Below, piece after piece: positions 33,001 to 42,120 of a stretch of DNA of 64,000 bases. A program made the position numbers and the translations under genes. The notes beneath the pieces are model-generated. The model worked only from the letters and a program-made list of their open reading frames with translations, ran no database searches and was not told the DNA's origin. The stretch's first letter is position 1. Each line of letters begins with the position of its first letter. The stretch is from Semisulcospira habei (lineage: Eukaryota; Mollusca; Gastropoda; Semisulcospiridae): assembly GCA_036245525.1 (NCBI GenBank), contig BTPG01000007.1, positions 124,089,571-124,153,570 of the forward strand, in the 5' to 3' direction.

Positions 33001-33555
33001 CCATCCACTGTTTAAAAAAATGTTAAATGTTTAGGGCTTAACGTCTTTTGTCCACCACGAGGGTGATTTCAAAGACGGGGACAACGAAAAAGGGTCTGAG
33101 CAAGCACACAAAACAAGAAAGTGCCTGGTAAGTTTAAAGATGAACTAAATGGTGTGCCAATAGTTGAGTACGTTGGACTGAGATCCAAAATGTATTCTAT
33201 ACTGCACCAGAAGGGAAGTCAGTCGAAAGCCAAAGGTATCAAGAAAACAGCAATAAAAAATAAAGACATTCGACATGAACATTACAAGCAAGTGTTAGAT
33301 GGTGCATTAATGCCTGATTATCCAAACAAGACACTAAGATCAAACAAACATAATATTGAAATGATTCAAACATATAAAAAGTCTCTAGCAGTAGGTGATA
33401 CAAAAAGAGTGTTTCATAGTAAGGAAAAAGCTTATGCACCAGGTCATTACAGGCTCAAATTATCTGAAAAAATAGCTGATGAACTGTTTGATGAACTAAT
33501 TGATGAATTGAAATTGTTAAAAATGAGTAACGGTGTCTGTGGGAATAATCTGTAA
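30023..33555 (+). pseudogene. Polinton protein-primed DNA polymerase B, interrupted near its 3' end
   Basis: Replicates the element from its TIRs using a protein primer. The N-terminal part has a WCVLAKLHFV ... ELNFSGIDFPV domain common to animal Polintons. Then a zinc/HNH-like DHDHITGRYRGAAHNNCN, exonuclease motifs VVYADFESL, FHNLKGYDSHIIM and YLKADVCLLADVF, and polymerase motifs YLDANNLYGFAM (A), MNNACFGKTMENP (B) and LLYTDTDSM (C). The frame stops at 33034 and resumes shifted at about 33118 with VPGKFKDELNG. The intervening 89 bp looks like a retroposon end. All catalytic motifs lie upstream, so a truncated product is possible. An 89-nt GT...AG intron is the alternative. Confidence 0.88.
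33029..33117 (-). mobile_element. Retroposon-like 89-bp interruption of pPolB
   Basis: On the minus strand it ends GACGTTAAGCCCTAAAC, the same kind of terminal block as the retroposon at 22107-22510 (GGGACGTTAAGCAATG). No clear target duplication is visible. The segment also happens to begin GT and end AG. Confidence 0.5.
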
Positions 33556-34464
33556 TTCTTCTCTAACAAATGCCCTCTGGGGTGCAGGCTCATACAGATA
33601 ATATATTGTTGCATTAGCTGAAGGAACTATTTTTTTTATATTATGAACAGATGTAGACCAAATTGGATCAGTTGCCCTACGTCTAACGTCATTTTCAGCT
33701 TCACCTGGTTGATACAAATATCTTACCTGTTTTGTAAACAAGCTAGTGTCTGGAGGTGTTATTGCTTTTATTTCTGACGGTATTGTTTTTAATTTAATAG
33801 CATCAACAGTTTTAGGGTGACCCTCATTATTCATTGCTTTTATTACAGACGGTAATCTTTTAACCCACTCAGTGTTACGTGTGTCATGCATGAGTTCCTT
33901 AGAATACTGATAGCTAAAAAGTCTCTCTGATAATTGTTTATTGAAATTTTCTACAATAGCCTGTGATCTATGCAAGCCTGGTATGCCTCGCCGCACTAGC
34001 ACTCCATGCTTTGCAAATAACTGATTAACAGCGCCTTTAAATTCACTCCCATCATCAACCTGCACAAGCCTAGGGTATTTTAAAGGACCTCGACTATATA
34101 TTTTTGATAATGCAGTGGCCACTGTTACAGCTTTTTTGTCAGTTATGGGTTCTGCATCCTTATACCTTGAAGCTATGTCAACAACAGTTAATGCATACTT
34201 GTATCGTTTCTTTCTTATTGTGTCATGCGGAAGAAACAGGAGGTCCATTTGGTGTGTGTCATTAGGGATAGTGTTTTCAAAATGAGGCCTTGTTATTTTT
34301 CTTAGAGCAGGAAGATATATTTGCCAAATTGCCTGTTTTTTAAGCCACTGTTTTATTTGGTTGACATCTCCACCCACAGCAGCATGTAATTTTTTTACTG
34401 CAGTATTCCCTTTCCAGTAGCCAATTGGGGAGTAATATATTTTTGATAGTTTAGCGTCTGCCAT
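33517..34464 (-). CDS. Polinton retrovirus-like integrase (DDE)
   Basis: Inserts the linear element and makes the short target duplication. The catalytic triad is visible as Asp in HQMDLLFLP, Asp in VQVDDGSEFKG and Glu in SQAIVENFNKQLSER. The C-terminal part (VRYLYQPGEAENDVRRR ... IWSTSVHNI) resembles a chromo-like tail. The start chosen is MADAKLSKIYYSP; upstream codons overlap the next gene. It is tail-to-tail with pPolB, overlapping by 39 bp. The frame is intact. Confidence 0.93.
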   Translation of the reverse strand: MADAKLSKIYYSPIGYWKGNTAVKKLHAAVGGDVNQIKQWLKKQAIWQIYLPALRKITRPHFENTIPNDTHQMDLLFLPHDTIRKKRYKYALTVVDIASRYKDAEPITDKKAVTVATALSKIYSRGPLKYPRLVQVDDGSEFKGAVNQLFAKHGVLVRRGIPGLHRSQAIVENFNKQLSERLFSYQYSKELMHDTRNTEWVKRLPSVIKAMNNEGHPKTVDAIKLKTIPSEIKAITPPDTSLFTKQVRYLYQPGEAENDVRRRATDPIWSTSVHNIKKIVPSANATIYYLYEPAPQRAFVREELQIIPTDTVTHF

Positions 34465-34882
34465 TTTTTCTAGCAATATAAACTCCTGTAAAATATACTA
34501 ATGTCATTCCTACTAAAACAAATATTATTTCTCCATTTCTTTGTTCTGGGCTTGGCTGGTAGTAGTCACTAAGTTTTGGTTGTGGAATAGATATGTCTTC
34601 ACCAGTAACAAGATAGTATTCTTTGATCGCGTCATCAACATTTGAAAATGTATGCTGTGCATGACCCTCAAGTTTTAGTTTTTCATTAATAAAATCAAGT
34701 TTCTCAATTCTTTGCTTTTCATAATCTTGTTGAGCTTGAGCTAGTTTTTCAGATGCCTCATTGTGTCGCTTCATTTCTTCTGCTGATTCTTCTTTACTAA
34801 CTTTTGAAAAGAAATAGTTTGATCCACTAAAAGCTAATGCGTTAATAACTGCACCACCAATCATGACAGCTATAGTTGCCAT
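34451..34882 (-). CDS. Polinton two-helix membrane protein, 143 aa
   Basis: N-terminal hydrophobic segment (MATIAVMIGGAVINALAFSG), a long charged coiled coil (EEMKRHNEASEKLAQAQQDY), then a C-terminal membrane helix (IIFVLVGMTLVYFTGVYIA). It overlaps the integrase start by 14 bp. It may be a virion membrane or minor capsid component; function unknown. Confidence 0.75.
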   Translation of the reverse strand: MATIAVMIGGAVINALAFSGSNYFFSKVSKEESAEEMKRHNEASEKLAQAQQDYEKQRIEKLDFINEKLKLEGHAQHTFSNVDDAIKEYYLVTGEDISIPQPKLSDYYQPSPEQRNGEIIFVLVGMTLVYFTGVYIARKNGRR

Positions 34883-34890
34883 ATTTTTAT

Positions 34891-35121
34891 TTACATAGAA
34901 ATATTTTCTGGAATAATTCCTTGCTTGACTAGAAAATCTTTTGTTGCAATCGATGCTGTTATAACAACTACTAGTTTAGCACTGTCTTCGAAGTCTAATT
35001 TACTAAGGTCTGCTGATTTCATTTTGAGTAGACTTTTTCCCAGCATAGAATATGCTACTGCTAGTCCACTTATTACAGCAGAGTGATAGACAAGGTTCAT
35101 TAAGTTCTTTGTGTCGCTCAT
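34891..35121 (-). CDS. Polinton small hydrophobic protein, 76 aa
   Basis: MSDTKNLMNLVYHSAVISG begins a likely membrane helix (AVISGLAVAYSMLG); a second weaker hydrophobic segment (SAKLVVVITASIATKDFLV) follows. It sits 8 bp upstream of the previous gene, consistent with one compact block. Function unknown. Confidence 0.65.
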   Translation of the reverse strand: MSDTKNLMNLVYHSAVISGLAVAYSMLGKSLLKMKSADLSKLDFEDSAKLVVVITASIATKDFLVKQGIIPENISM

Positions 35122-35157
35122 TTTCTTATACCATAAAAATTAAAATAATAAATTTAT

Positions 35158-35553
35158 TTACTGCATGTAAAATGGGTCCAAAGGTTTTGGAACTGCTGGT
35201 AATGTGGAGACTTCTTCTTTTGTTTTTGGAGTGTTTGATTTTTTGGACACTGTTCGAGTGTTTGGTTTGTATTTTTTATATAATTGGTAACCTACGTAAC
35301 CAAATCCGACAACAAATCCAGCAACTATATATTTTGTATTTGGTTTTTTCTCACTTTTGGGTGGTTGTGTTGGTTCTGGTGGAAGTGGTGATGGTGTGTC
35401 AGTATTTTCTGTTAATGCTTGAAGCTGTAATTTCTTTTGTCTGTTATATTCAGCTAATCTTTTTCCAGCCTCTATTCGACCTGGACTTTTAGTCTTAGTC
35501 ACTGTTTGAACCTGTGTCAAGACATGGCTCTGTTGTGGAGTCGTCTCGTCCAT
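35158..35553 (-). CDS. Polinton basic single-helix membrane protein, 131 aa
   Basis: Basic N-terminus with KSPGRIEAGKRLAEYNRQKK, a Pro-rich linker (PSPLPPEPTQPPK), one hydrophobic helix (YIVAGFVVGFGYVGYQLY) and a Lys-rich tail. It might bridge DNA or capsid and membrane. Its 5' end overlaps the next gene by 59 bp in another frame. Confidence 0.7.
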   Translation of the reverse strand: MDETTPQQSHVLTQVQTVTKTKSPGRIEAGKRLAEYNRQKKLQLQALTENTDTPSPLPPEPTQPPKSEKKPNTKYIVAGFVVGFGYVGYQLYKKYKPNTRTVSKKSNTPKTKEEVSTLPAVPKPLDPFYMQ

Positions 35554-36010
35554 TTTCTTCTAATTTAAAATTTATTTTCGAAAAATCAATATGACTACTA
35601 GTAACAAGTAAGGTTACAGCAGGCGCAAGGTAATTCCCAAACTTATAAAACATGACGCATGCTAATTTACCAATCGAACTAGAAACAATAGGATTGCTTT
35701 CTAAATCATGTAAAAGGTTTTCACTATCAACAGGTAGGAAGTGACTCACAGCTTTTGTATATAGGAATATGAGAGACCTGCTTAAATCACGAGTCATTAG
35801 TGAAGCGATATGATTTTCATATTTAGAATGTAGTTTAATTAATTCGTCGGGTGAGAGGGATTCTATATCTTCTGTCATGTACTGTTTACCGAGAAAAGCT
35901 TTTGATTTGCCTGAGACAACAACAGAGATAAGCCTTTGTTTTTTAGAGTCTAAGTCTTTGTTTTCTACAGCACAGATATCACTTAGAAGTAGCAATTCGT
36001 CTTGATTCAT
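35495..36010 (-). CDS. Polinton TIR-proximal protein, 171 aa
   Basis: Starts MNQDELLLLSDICAVENK inside the right TIR, so its first ~40 codons and leader are duplicated at the left end (20948). The body is helical (YMTEDIESLSPDELIKLHSK), with a moderately hydrophobic segment (GNYLAPAVTLLVTSSHIDF) and an acidic C-terminus. Its place at the terminus suggests an early gene or terminal-protein-like role, which is speculation. Confidence 0.7.
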   Translation of the reverse strand: MNQDELLLLSDICAVENKDLDSKKQRLISVVVSGKSKAFLGKQYMTEDIESLSPDELIKLHSKYENHIASLMTRDLSRSLIFLYTKAVSHFLPVDSENLLHDLESNPIVSSSIGKLACVMFYKFGNYLAPAVTLLVTSSHIDFSKINFKLEENGRDDSTTEPCLDTGSNSD

Positions 36011-36277
36011 TTTATAATGTAATATAATATTTTTGTTTTAAAAAGTCAATGACAGCATTAATAATTTAGGTTGGGTGGGGTATCTACCTTAATAATCGCG
36101 GGTTGGTAGCTGATCAAAAATCGTTGCTTGAATGATTTCTGGAGTGGAACTAAAATGACTAGGTAATAAAGGTATTGGTTGTGTTTGGTGGAGTGCGTTA
36201 GTCTAAATGGCTAGTTGATTACAATAATTAGTTGATTATGGAATGGGTGGGCATCAACTGTCAGTTTATCTATCTCT
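35899..36277. repeat. Polinton right terminal inverted repeat
   Basis: Inverted partner of 20681-21059. It includes GGAATGGGTGGGCATCAACT and the start of the 171-aa gene. The differences from the left copy (e.g. the AGCTGATCA region) suggest the insertion is not very recent. Confidence 0.92.
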
Positions 36278-37715
36278 TCCCCCACCAGGGCGAGGTTGTC
36301 TTGCTGTCCCGACAGATCCCTGAGGTAGAAGCGGGCGAAGGTAGATTCTGCCCGCCAACCCACTGCTGCCACAATGTCTCGAACAGCACAGTTGCGATCG
36401 AAGGCGAAGCTCGTGGCCATGGCTTGAACCTCATGTGCGCGTATCTTGAGCCTCTTCGCACCGTCTGGGGAAAGGTACTGGTAGGCTGACCGTATGACCC
36501 AGCGTAGCCAGGAAAATATCGTCTGGGCTGTTATGTCGTTTCTGCCTGGGGCCAAAGGCAGAAAGAGGCGTGACCGTCCTTCACGAACGGGCTTGGATCT
36601 GCGTAAGTAAACACGTAGGGCGCGCACAGGATCTTTTGCTGCCTGGTCTCCCGGGGAAAGCTTGCATCTTTCAGCGGCCGAATGGTTATCACCTGGGGCG
36701 CAGTCAAGGGAGACCTGGTCTTGGCGAGGAAAGCAGGGTCTGTGAGCAGTTGCACAGAGCCATCTGTCCTGAACTGGAGGCAGACAGGACTTGCGCGTGT
36801 AGCTCGCTTACTCTGGCCTCCGTGGCCAGGGCCAAAAGGAAGCAGGTCTTCCGTGTTACATCAGCGAACCGAGCCAGGGAAAGAGTTCGAACCTGTCCGA
36901 GTTAAGCCACGTCAGTACCCAGGGTAGGTCCCAGCGAGGAACCGGATGCTGCAGGCCAAAGTGCGCCATCAGGTCTGCTAGGTCTTTGCATGCGTCAGGG
37001 TCTGGGTGGCCTAGGTGACGGTGTCAGCAATCATGGACAGGTATCCTCGGATCGTGATGGGGTCTAGGCCTAGGTCTCCAAAGAGCCAGAGGAAGAAGTC
37101 TGCGAGCTGTGGAGTAGTCAATTCGGTCGGAGAGAGATGTCAGTCCTTGCACCAGGACTGGAGTACTCGCCACTTTCCCTCATAAACGTGCCTGGTCGAA
37201 GGTCTACGGGCTGAAGCGATAGCTTCCACTGCTGCACTCGAGAAGCCTCTTGCGGTGAGGGCTTGCTGCACAATCTCCAGGCATGAAGGAGAAGCCGCTC
37301 TAGGCACTGGTGGAATAGCGGCTGGCGGGGCTGCTTGAGCATAGTCCTCGAGGTGGGCAGACAAAGAGGGGGACCCGTGGCGAGACTGAGGAGGTCGGTG
37401 GTCCAAGACCTGTTCCAGGAGAACACGACCGTGTTGCAACCTCTGAGCTTGAGTAGGACTTTGGGAATGAGAACCATCGGGGGGTAAGCGTATGCAATGA
37501 GCCCGTCCCACGGAATGGAGAGCACGTCGACTGCCCAGGCTAGAGGGTCTGGAATCAGGGAGACGAAGAGGGGGAGCTGGCGATTCCACCTCGTGGCAAA
37601 TAGGCCGATCATGGGTGTCTCCCAGTGAGTGCAGATCATCTGAAAGATGTCCGGGTGTATCATCCATTCCGTGTGGAGAAAGCTGGCCACGCCGAGAGAG
37701 GGAGTCGGCCAACAC
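36278..37715 (-). pseudogene. DIRS B tyrosine recombinase, cut by the Polinton
   Basis: Catalytic pieces: ARVSELHA (Arg intact), IRAHEVQAMATSFAF (H-x-x-Q where DIRS A has H-x-x-R) and TFARFYLRDLSGQQ (Tyr). Frameshifts separate 36211-36627, 36531-36755 and the N-terminal part to 37715 (EGKWRVLQSW). The Polinton entered after the Tyr motif, and the C-terminal codons (ATAQHSLL) lie at about 20630-20680. Confidence 0.82.
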
Positions 37716-39374
37716 GTTCAGTTGTCCTGGGATGTGTCAAGCTCGGGGGGGAGATGCCGCGGTCCTCGCACCAGCGCATCAGTCCGTAGAGGAAAATGCA
37801 CAGATCGGGAGAGTGAGTACCTCCATGCTTCTGAATGTAGGAAACGACTGTGGCGTTGTCCGAAAGGACGAGAAGCTCCTAGTGGCGAAAGCATTTTTCC
37901 CACTCAATGAGGGCTTGCCAAACCGCTTGCAGCTCTAGCCAGTTGATGTGTCTGTCCTCTAGGTCCGGCGTCCAGAGGTCGGACGTCGAGAGAAAGCTCA
38001 GGAGCAGGTGTGCACCCCACCCAGAGAGACTTGCATCCACGCAGAGTGAAAGCTGATGGGGTGGTGAGACGAGAGGAACTCCCGAAGCGAGCCAGGAGGT
38101 GTCCATCCAGCGCTGCATATGTGGCCGAAGGATCTGATGCACAGGCACCGGGGCATCTATGTCGCCGGAGGACGGACGCCAATGAAGCAGGTGTAGTTGG
38201 AGCGGTCGGGAGTAAAGACGACCAAGGGGCAGTAGATCCGCCGCTGCATTCATCAAGCCGAGAAGTTGCAGCCAGACTCTGGCGGGGACTGACTCCGCCT
38301 TTGCTACCTGGGCGGCTAGGGAGGCCAACTTCTGGATCCGAGGCTCTGGCAAACTCACCCTGTTGAGGTCGGTCGCAAATTCCATCCTGAGATGAATAAA
38401 CCAGCGAGATGGCGAGAGGTCCGACTTGCCCGCGTGGACCGGGAACCCCAAACGCGACAGCAACAGGAGCAGGGCATCCCTGTCCGTCCTCAGGGCGGAC
38501 TCTGACCGATTCCTCAGGAGGAGGTCGCTTAAGTAGCTGGAGGTCGGACTGGACGACGACTGCCGGGCCTTGGCGACGACGGCGTCCATGATGCGAGTGA
38601 AAACCCATGGACTGAGGTTGAGTCCGAACGGGAGGGCCCGAAACTGGTAGATCACGCCGTCAAAAGCGAAGCAGAGATACCGCCTGGAGGCTGGGTGCAT
38701 GGGGACATGGAGATATGCATTGAAGAGGTCCAGGCTGACCGCGAAGTCCATCGGTTGCACAGCGGCCCTGAGGGTCCAGGCGGTTTTCATGCGAAAGGTC
38801 GGAGCCACAATAAACTTGTTCAGCGCTGAGAGATCGATGACAAGACGCCACATGCCGCCCAGCTTGGGAACCACGAAGAGGCGGCTGTAAAAGGCTGGGG
38901 AGTTGGGACGAGACACAATCTCCGTGGCGGCCTTCTGCAGAAGCCAGTCGACCTCTCCGCGCAAGGCGATGGCTTTAAACTCGTCCGACGTAATCTGTCC
39001 ACAAGGGGGAGCGTCTCAGCGGCGGGGGCGAACGAAAGGAAATTGAGATTCCCTCGGTGATGGTGGAGAGTACCCAGGGGTCGTCCAGCAGCAGTGACCG
39101 CCACATGTCGCTGCAAAGAGCGAGCCTCCCGCCGACAGGAGACCCCGGAGCGGTCGGCGGGGGCTGGAGCCCAGGGCGGTAGGCAGGACTTGGGCCAGGC
39201 GGGGGCAGACGTCCTAACGGGTCTAGCGCGGCCAAAGCAGGAGCCCACCGGGGCGCCTTGGCAGGAGCTGGAATGGAGGTCGAAGAGGGTCTGGAGGTCC
39301 GCAGGGCGCGACCCACGGCCTTGCGGGCTGCTTGAAACTCTGCTGGGCCAGCGGTCCGAATTCCTGTCCTTCAC
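37118..39374 (-). pseudogene. DIRS B reverse transcriptase-RNase H
   Basis: The main frame 37879-38964 has VIDLSALNKF, SLDLFNAYLHVP, ALPFGLNLSPWVFTR and YLSDLLL, then RNase H LCVDASLSGWGAHL and NWLELQAV. The active-site YLDD of DIRS A is YLSD here, removing a catalytic Asp. A frameshift near 37.88 kb moves the RNase H tail to 37118-37690 (ATRWNRQLPLFVSL). Upstream frames to 39374 carry the gag-pol linker. Confidence 0.82.
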
Positions 39375-39444
39375 CTTCTGCCAGGTCTCACCGAAGAGAA
39401 GGTGGCCACCAAGGGGAGCGTGACGCAGCTGGGTCTTCTACTCT

Positions 39445-40205
39445 TCAGATCGGGGGGCATTCCACGACAGGCTTGTAGCAAGGCATCTTGACGCACGAGG
39501 TCACAGTTTGAGGCGGCCGCCATAGCGTTGACTGAAGAGTGATACGCTGCCCGTTTGCCGCGACCGCGAGGGCGAGTAGATCACCAAGGAGGGGTGTAAG
39601 CGAAGCGTGACAGGCGTCCTTGATGCGACGGATAAAAGATTGCGTGAGAAGCTCCAGAAAACCCCCGCAGGCCAAGGTGTTCCACACTAGCGACGCCGTC
39701 TTATCCAAACCGCGAGGGAGGGCGTGTCTCTGCTGAGTGTTGCCGCCAAGCTGTGCTACTGCCGGAGGGTCCAACAAGGGAAGAGGACAGTAGAAAGACT
39801 GGGAATGGCCCGCATACCCGGATTGGCGGAAGGCGATGTCGAGGTCAGCCGGCCACTTGAGATCCGCAAAAAAAGGAGTACTCCTGGGAATCGGTCTGGA
39901 GATGAGCGGAGAAGGAATCCCTCAGATCCTTAAAGCCAAGGGGCTGAGGCAGCGACTTGAACTTCTTCTGCTGACGTCCCGAGTCGACAAAGGCGGGGAC
40001 ACCTTCCTCTTGAGCGGGGGGGGGGGACGGGGGGGGGGGGGGGGGGGGGGGGGGGGGAGCATGTGTCCTCCGGCAGTGCGGCCGCGATCATACGAGCTGC
40101 TTCGTCAATCCCGAGAAGCGTTTCTGCGCGTGACGTCGAAGGAGTCCTAGGCGACGCAGGATCATCCGTCACAGCAGAGCGAGGTGAGGGGGAGTGGCTG
40201 CCCAT
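39445..40205 (-). pseudogene. DIRS B gag capsid-like remnants
   Basis: Fragments equivalent to DIRS A 9.3-10.6 kb: KTASLVWNTLACGGFLELLT matches ASLVRNSLACSGFLELAT. Broken by indels and a poly-G expansion at 40015-40060. Confidence 0.6.
40015..40060. repeat. Poly-G expansion in DIRS B gag
   Basis: G-runs of up to about 29 bases interrupt the capsid-like frame. Length may be unreliable. Confidence 0.75.
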
Positions 40206-40490
40206 GCCGAGCAGAGCTGAAACCTCGGGGAATATACTAAGAGTCTCCTCATACTACGCAGGGAGCGACATCCGATGGTGGGTCTGGGAGGGGATATCGC
40301 ACTGACCACGTCCCGACAAGAAACGGTAGCCGCCGGCGAGCGTCGTGTCCTCTGGAGAGGGCGAAGCAGGGGTGGGGGCAAGGCGCGATCGGGAGGCGGG
40401 GACCTGGAGCGAGCCGTGTGCCTGCCATGGGGGGAGCGACTGCGATGACGGGAGCGACTGCGACGGTGATCCCTGTCGGCCAAGAACCTA

Positions 40491-41237
40491 TTACGGGGCC
40501 TGAGCGGTAAAGGCGATGGGTGACGTAACCTGTGGGGGGAGGCATACCGAGACAGGCGTGATGTGGAGCGCGGGTCCGAAGCTCGCGAAGTAGACGAACG
40601 TGTTGCTGGACGTGCCAGAGCGTCTAGAGTTGGTGACCAAGCAAGAGTTGTCAAGACTGTCAGTAGTCCGTGGACGCTTGGACACGGGTCTCTGGCCTGC
40701 CTCCGTAAGGCGGGCACTCTGCTGACTTAGCGACTCTCCGTAAGAGTATGCGGGCTTCTCCTGGCGAGACCTCTCATCAGGACTGTCAGCGGACAAATGA
40801 CGGTGCGATGCGCGTCTCTGCAGGCCTGCCTCCATAAGGCAGGCGCTCTGCCTTAATGCGGACTCTCCGTAAGAGTCAGCAGGCTTTGTCCAGGTAGGAG
40901 TCCTGTGGGAAGAGCTGGGCTCCAGTGTCCGACGTGTCGTCCATTCCTCAAGTTCAGAGCAAGCGCATTTGGGTACAGCGCCGGGCACGGAGGGGGGCTC
41001 CACGAAGGACGAACGGTCACTTGCCGGTGTCAGGCACTCGCGCTGGTAAAACCCCCACAGCTGCGACCAGAGTTGTTCCGGCCAGGCTACGCAGACGTCA
41101 CAGGTGTGGTCAGATGCGCAGCCAGCACATGGAAGGCAGAACTCGTGAGAATTGCTTGGCCACTGGAAGTCGCCGCACTGCTGGCAGGTGAGCACTTGGC
41201 TCTCCCGAGTTGTGGGGATGGGGGAAGGAACCTCCAT
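40491..41237 (-). CDS. DIRS B gag N-terminus with Cys finger and internal repeats
   Basis: Starts MEVPSPIPTTRESQ; the finger TCQQCGDFQWPS ... CLPCAGC ... HTCDVC parallels DIRS A. After a Ser-rich linker come two protein repeats beginning KPADSYGES and KPAYSYGES (DNA 40670-40890). The frame closes at 40491. Presumed RNA-binding structural protein of the retroelement particle. Confidence 0.65.
   Translation of the reverse strand: MEVPSPIPTTRESQVLTCQQCGDFQWPSNSHEFCLPCAGCASDHTCDVCVAWPEQLWSQLWGFYQRECLTPASDRSSFVEPPSVPGAVPKCACSELEEWTTRRTLEPSSSHRTPTWTKPADSYGESALRQSACLMEAGLQRRASHRHLSADSPDERSRQEKPAYSYGESLSQQSARLTEAGQRPVSKRPRTTDSLDNSCLVTNSRRSGTSSNTFVYFASFGPALHITPVSVCLPPQVTSPIAFTAQAP
40670..40890. repeat. 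Two-unit tandem repeat in DIRS B gag
   Basis: GCCTGCCTCCGTAAGGCGGG and GCCTGCCTCCATAAGGCAGG mark two units of about 130 bp, each ending GACTCTCCGTAAGAGT. They encode the K-P-A-x-S-Y-G-E-S repeats. Confidence 0.75.
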
Positions 41238-41693
41238 AGTACCGACAGCGAGCGTCGGCGAAAGAAGTCCCGGGAGGGTCCGCGACTCGAAGTCCGCACT
41301 CCACCACCGAAAAACACCACGGAGAGGAGAGCCAGAAACCACAGCCCCCCAGAAGCACAAAGCACCGTAATCCAAGCACCCAAGGGAACACAAAAGCGCA
41401 CAAAGTCCAAAGGAACACAGTAATCAAAAAAAAAAATGACCGGCCCTTTAAGAACTGGTGAAAACCGGTCCAGGTCCTGTAGGCTACACACGTCTGAACA
41501 GCACGAGCTAAGTAGAACGACTGATTGGGCCACGTGGTACGTGACCGGATGGGCAGGGGTGGGAGACAACTCTCGGCCCTTGTCAGGGTTCCCCCGAGTG
41601 CCTCCCGCAGGTTCTTAGTCTGAAATTGAGTAAGTAGTAGACACTTCCAGTTCCAGACAGTAATGTCATCGGTAATTTTTTTGAGGAAACAAA

Positions 41694-42120
41694 TATATTC
41701 ATGAATTAGAACCTGGGATCACTTAATCAAATTCAGCCTAGTGTGATCACATAACAAACTTATCAGTAATGTGCATTATAATTTATATGCTGTAGTTGAA
41801 TTGCAAAAAGGGGTATGATTGTATTGGAAACTTATTTTAAATGATCTGCTCCGTGGCAGGCTTTGATCGCTGAAAAGTGCTGATACAACGGGTTGTCAAT
41901 GTTGTCTTGCCTCAACTAAGACTTCTCTACCCTTCTTTTCACAGTCTAAGTGAGTAGACGTATTGAGTTATATTATATATATGAGAAATGCACTATATAA
42001 ATACCATGTATTATTATTATACCAGTAGTTTTCCACTGCCTTTTGAGCGTAACAGAAGAAACTCTCTGCGGCATACAAGGGAAAAGAAGAAAGAAAAGTC
42101 TTTCAATTTCATTTAGCGAC
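41694..42120. other. Unassigned segment with a LINE/SINE-like tail
   Basis: Nothing coding. Near 41985-42020 it reads GCACTATATAAATACCATGT followed by ATTATTATTAT, a common end of invertebrate retroposons. Confidence 0.45.

Larger units (their letters stand above)
20681..36277. mobile_element. Polinton/Maverick element, 15.6 kb
   Basis: Self-synthesising virus-like DNA transposon. It begins AGAGATAGTAAATGAGACAG and ends CTGTCAGTTTATCTATCTCT (the expected 5'-AG...CT-3'), with TIRs of about 379 bp. It is flanked by TCCCC (20676-20680, 36278-36282). Removing it restores the DIRS B recombinase reading (VGDIATAQ), which matches DIRS A (VGDISAAQ). Genes: capsid block 22.7-28.9 kb, ATPase, pPolB, integrase tail-to-tail with pPolB, and four small genes toward the right TIR. 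Base composition is AT-rich compared with the GC-rich DIRS host. The polymerase break and the lack of a recognised protease suggest it is not autonomous. Confidence 0.95.
19857..41690 (-). mobile_element. DIRS B: DIRS retrotransposon split by a Polinton
   Basis: Two parts, 19857-20680 and 36278-41690, form one element of about 6.2 kb reading on the minus strand. Inverted terminal repeats are at about 19857-20064 and 41517-41690, with an internal complementary region at 20421-20517. AAA flanks both ends (19854-19856 and 41691-41693). The Polinton separates the last codons of the recombinase from the rest, and a 307-bp hAT-like element sits inside the left terminal repeat. It is inserted just upstream of the first visible DNA2 coding exon, in the same orientation. 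Confidence 0.88.
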
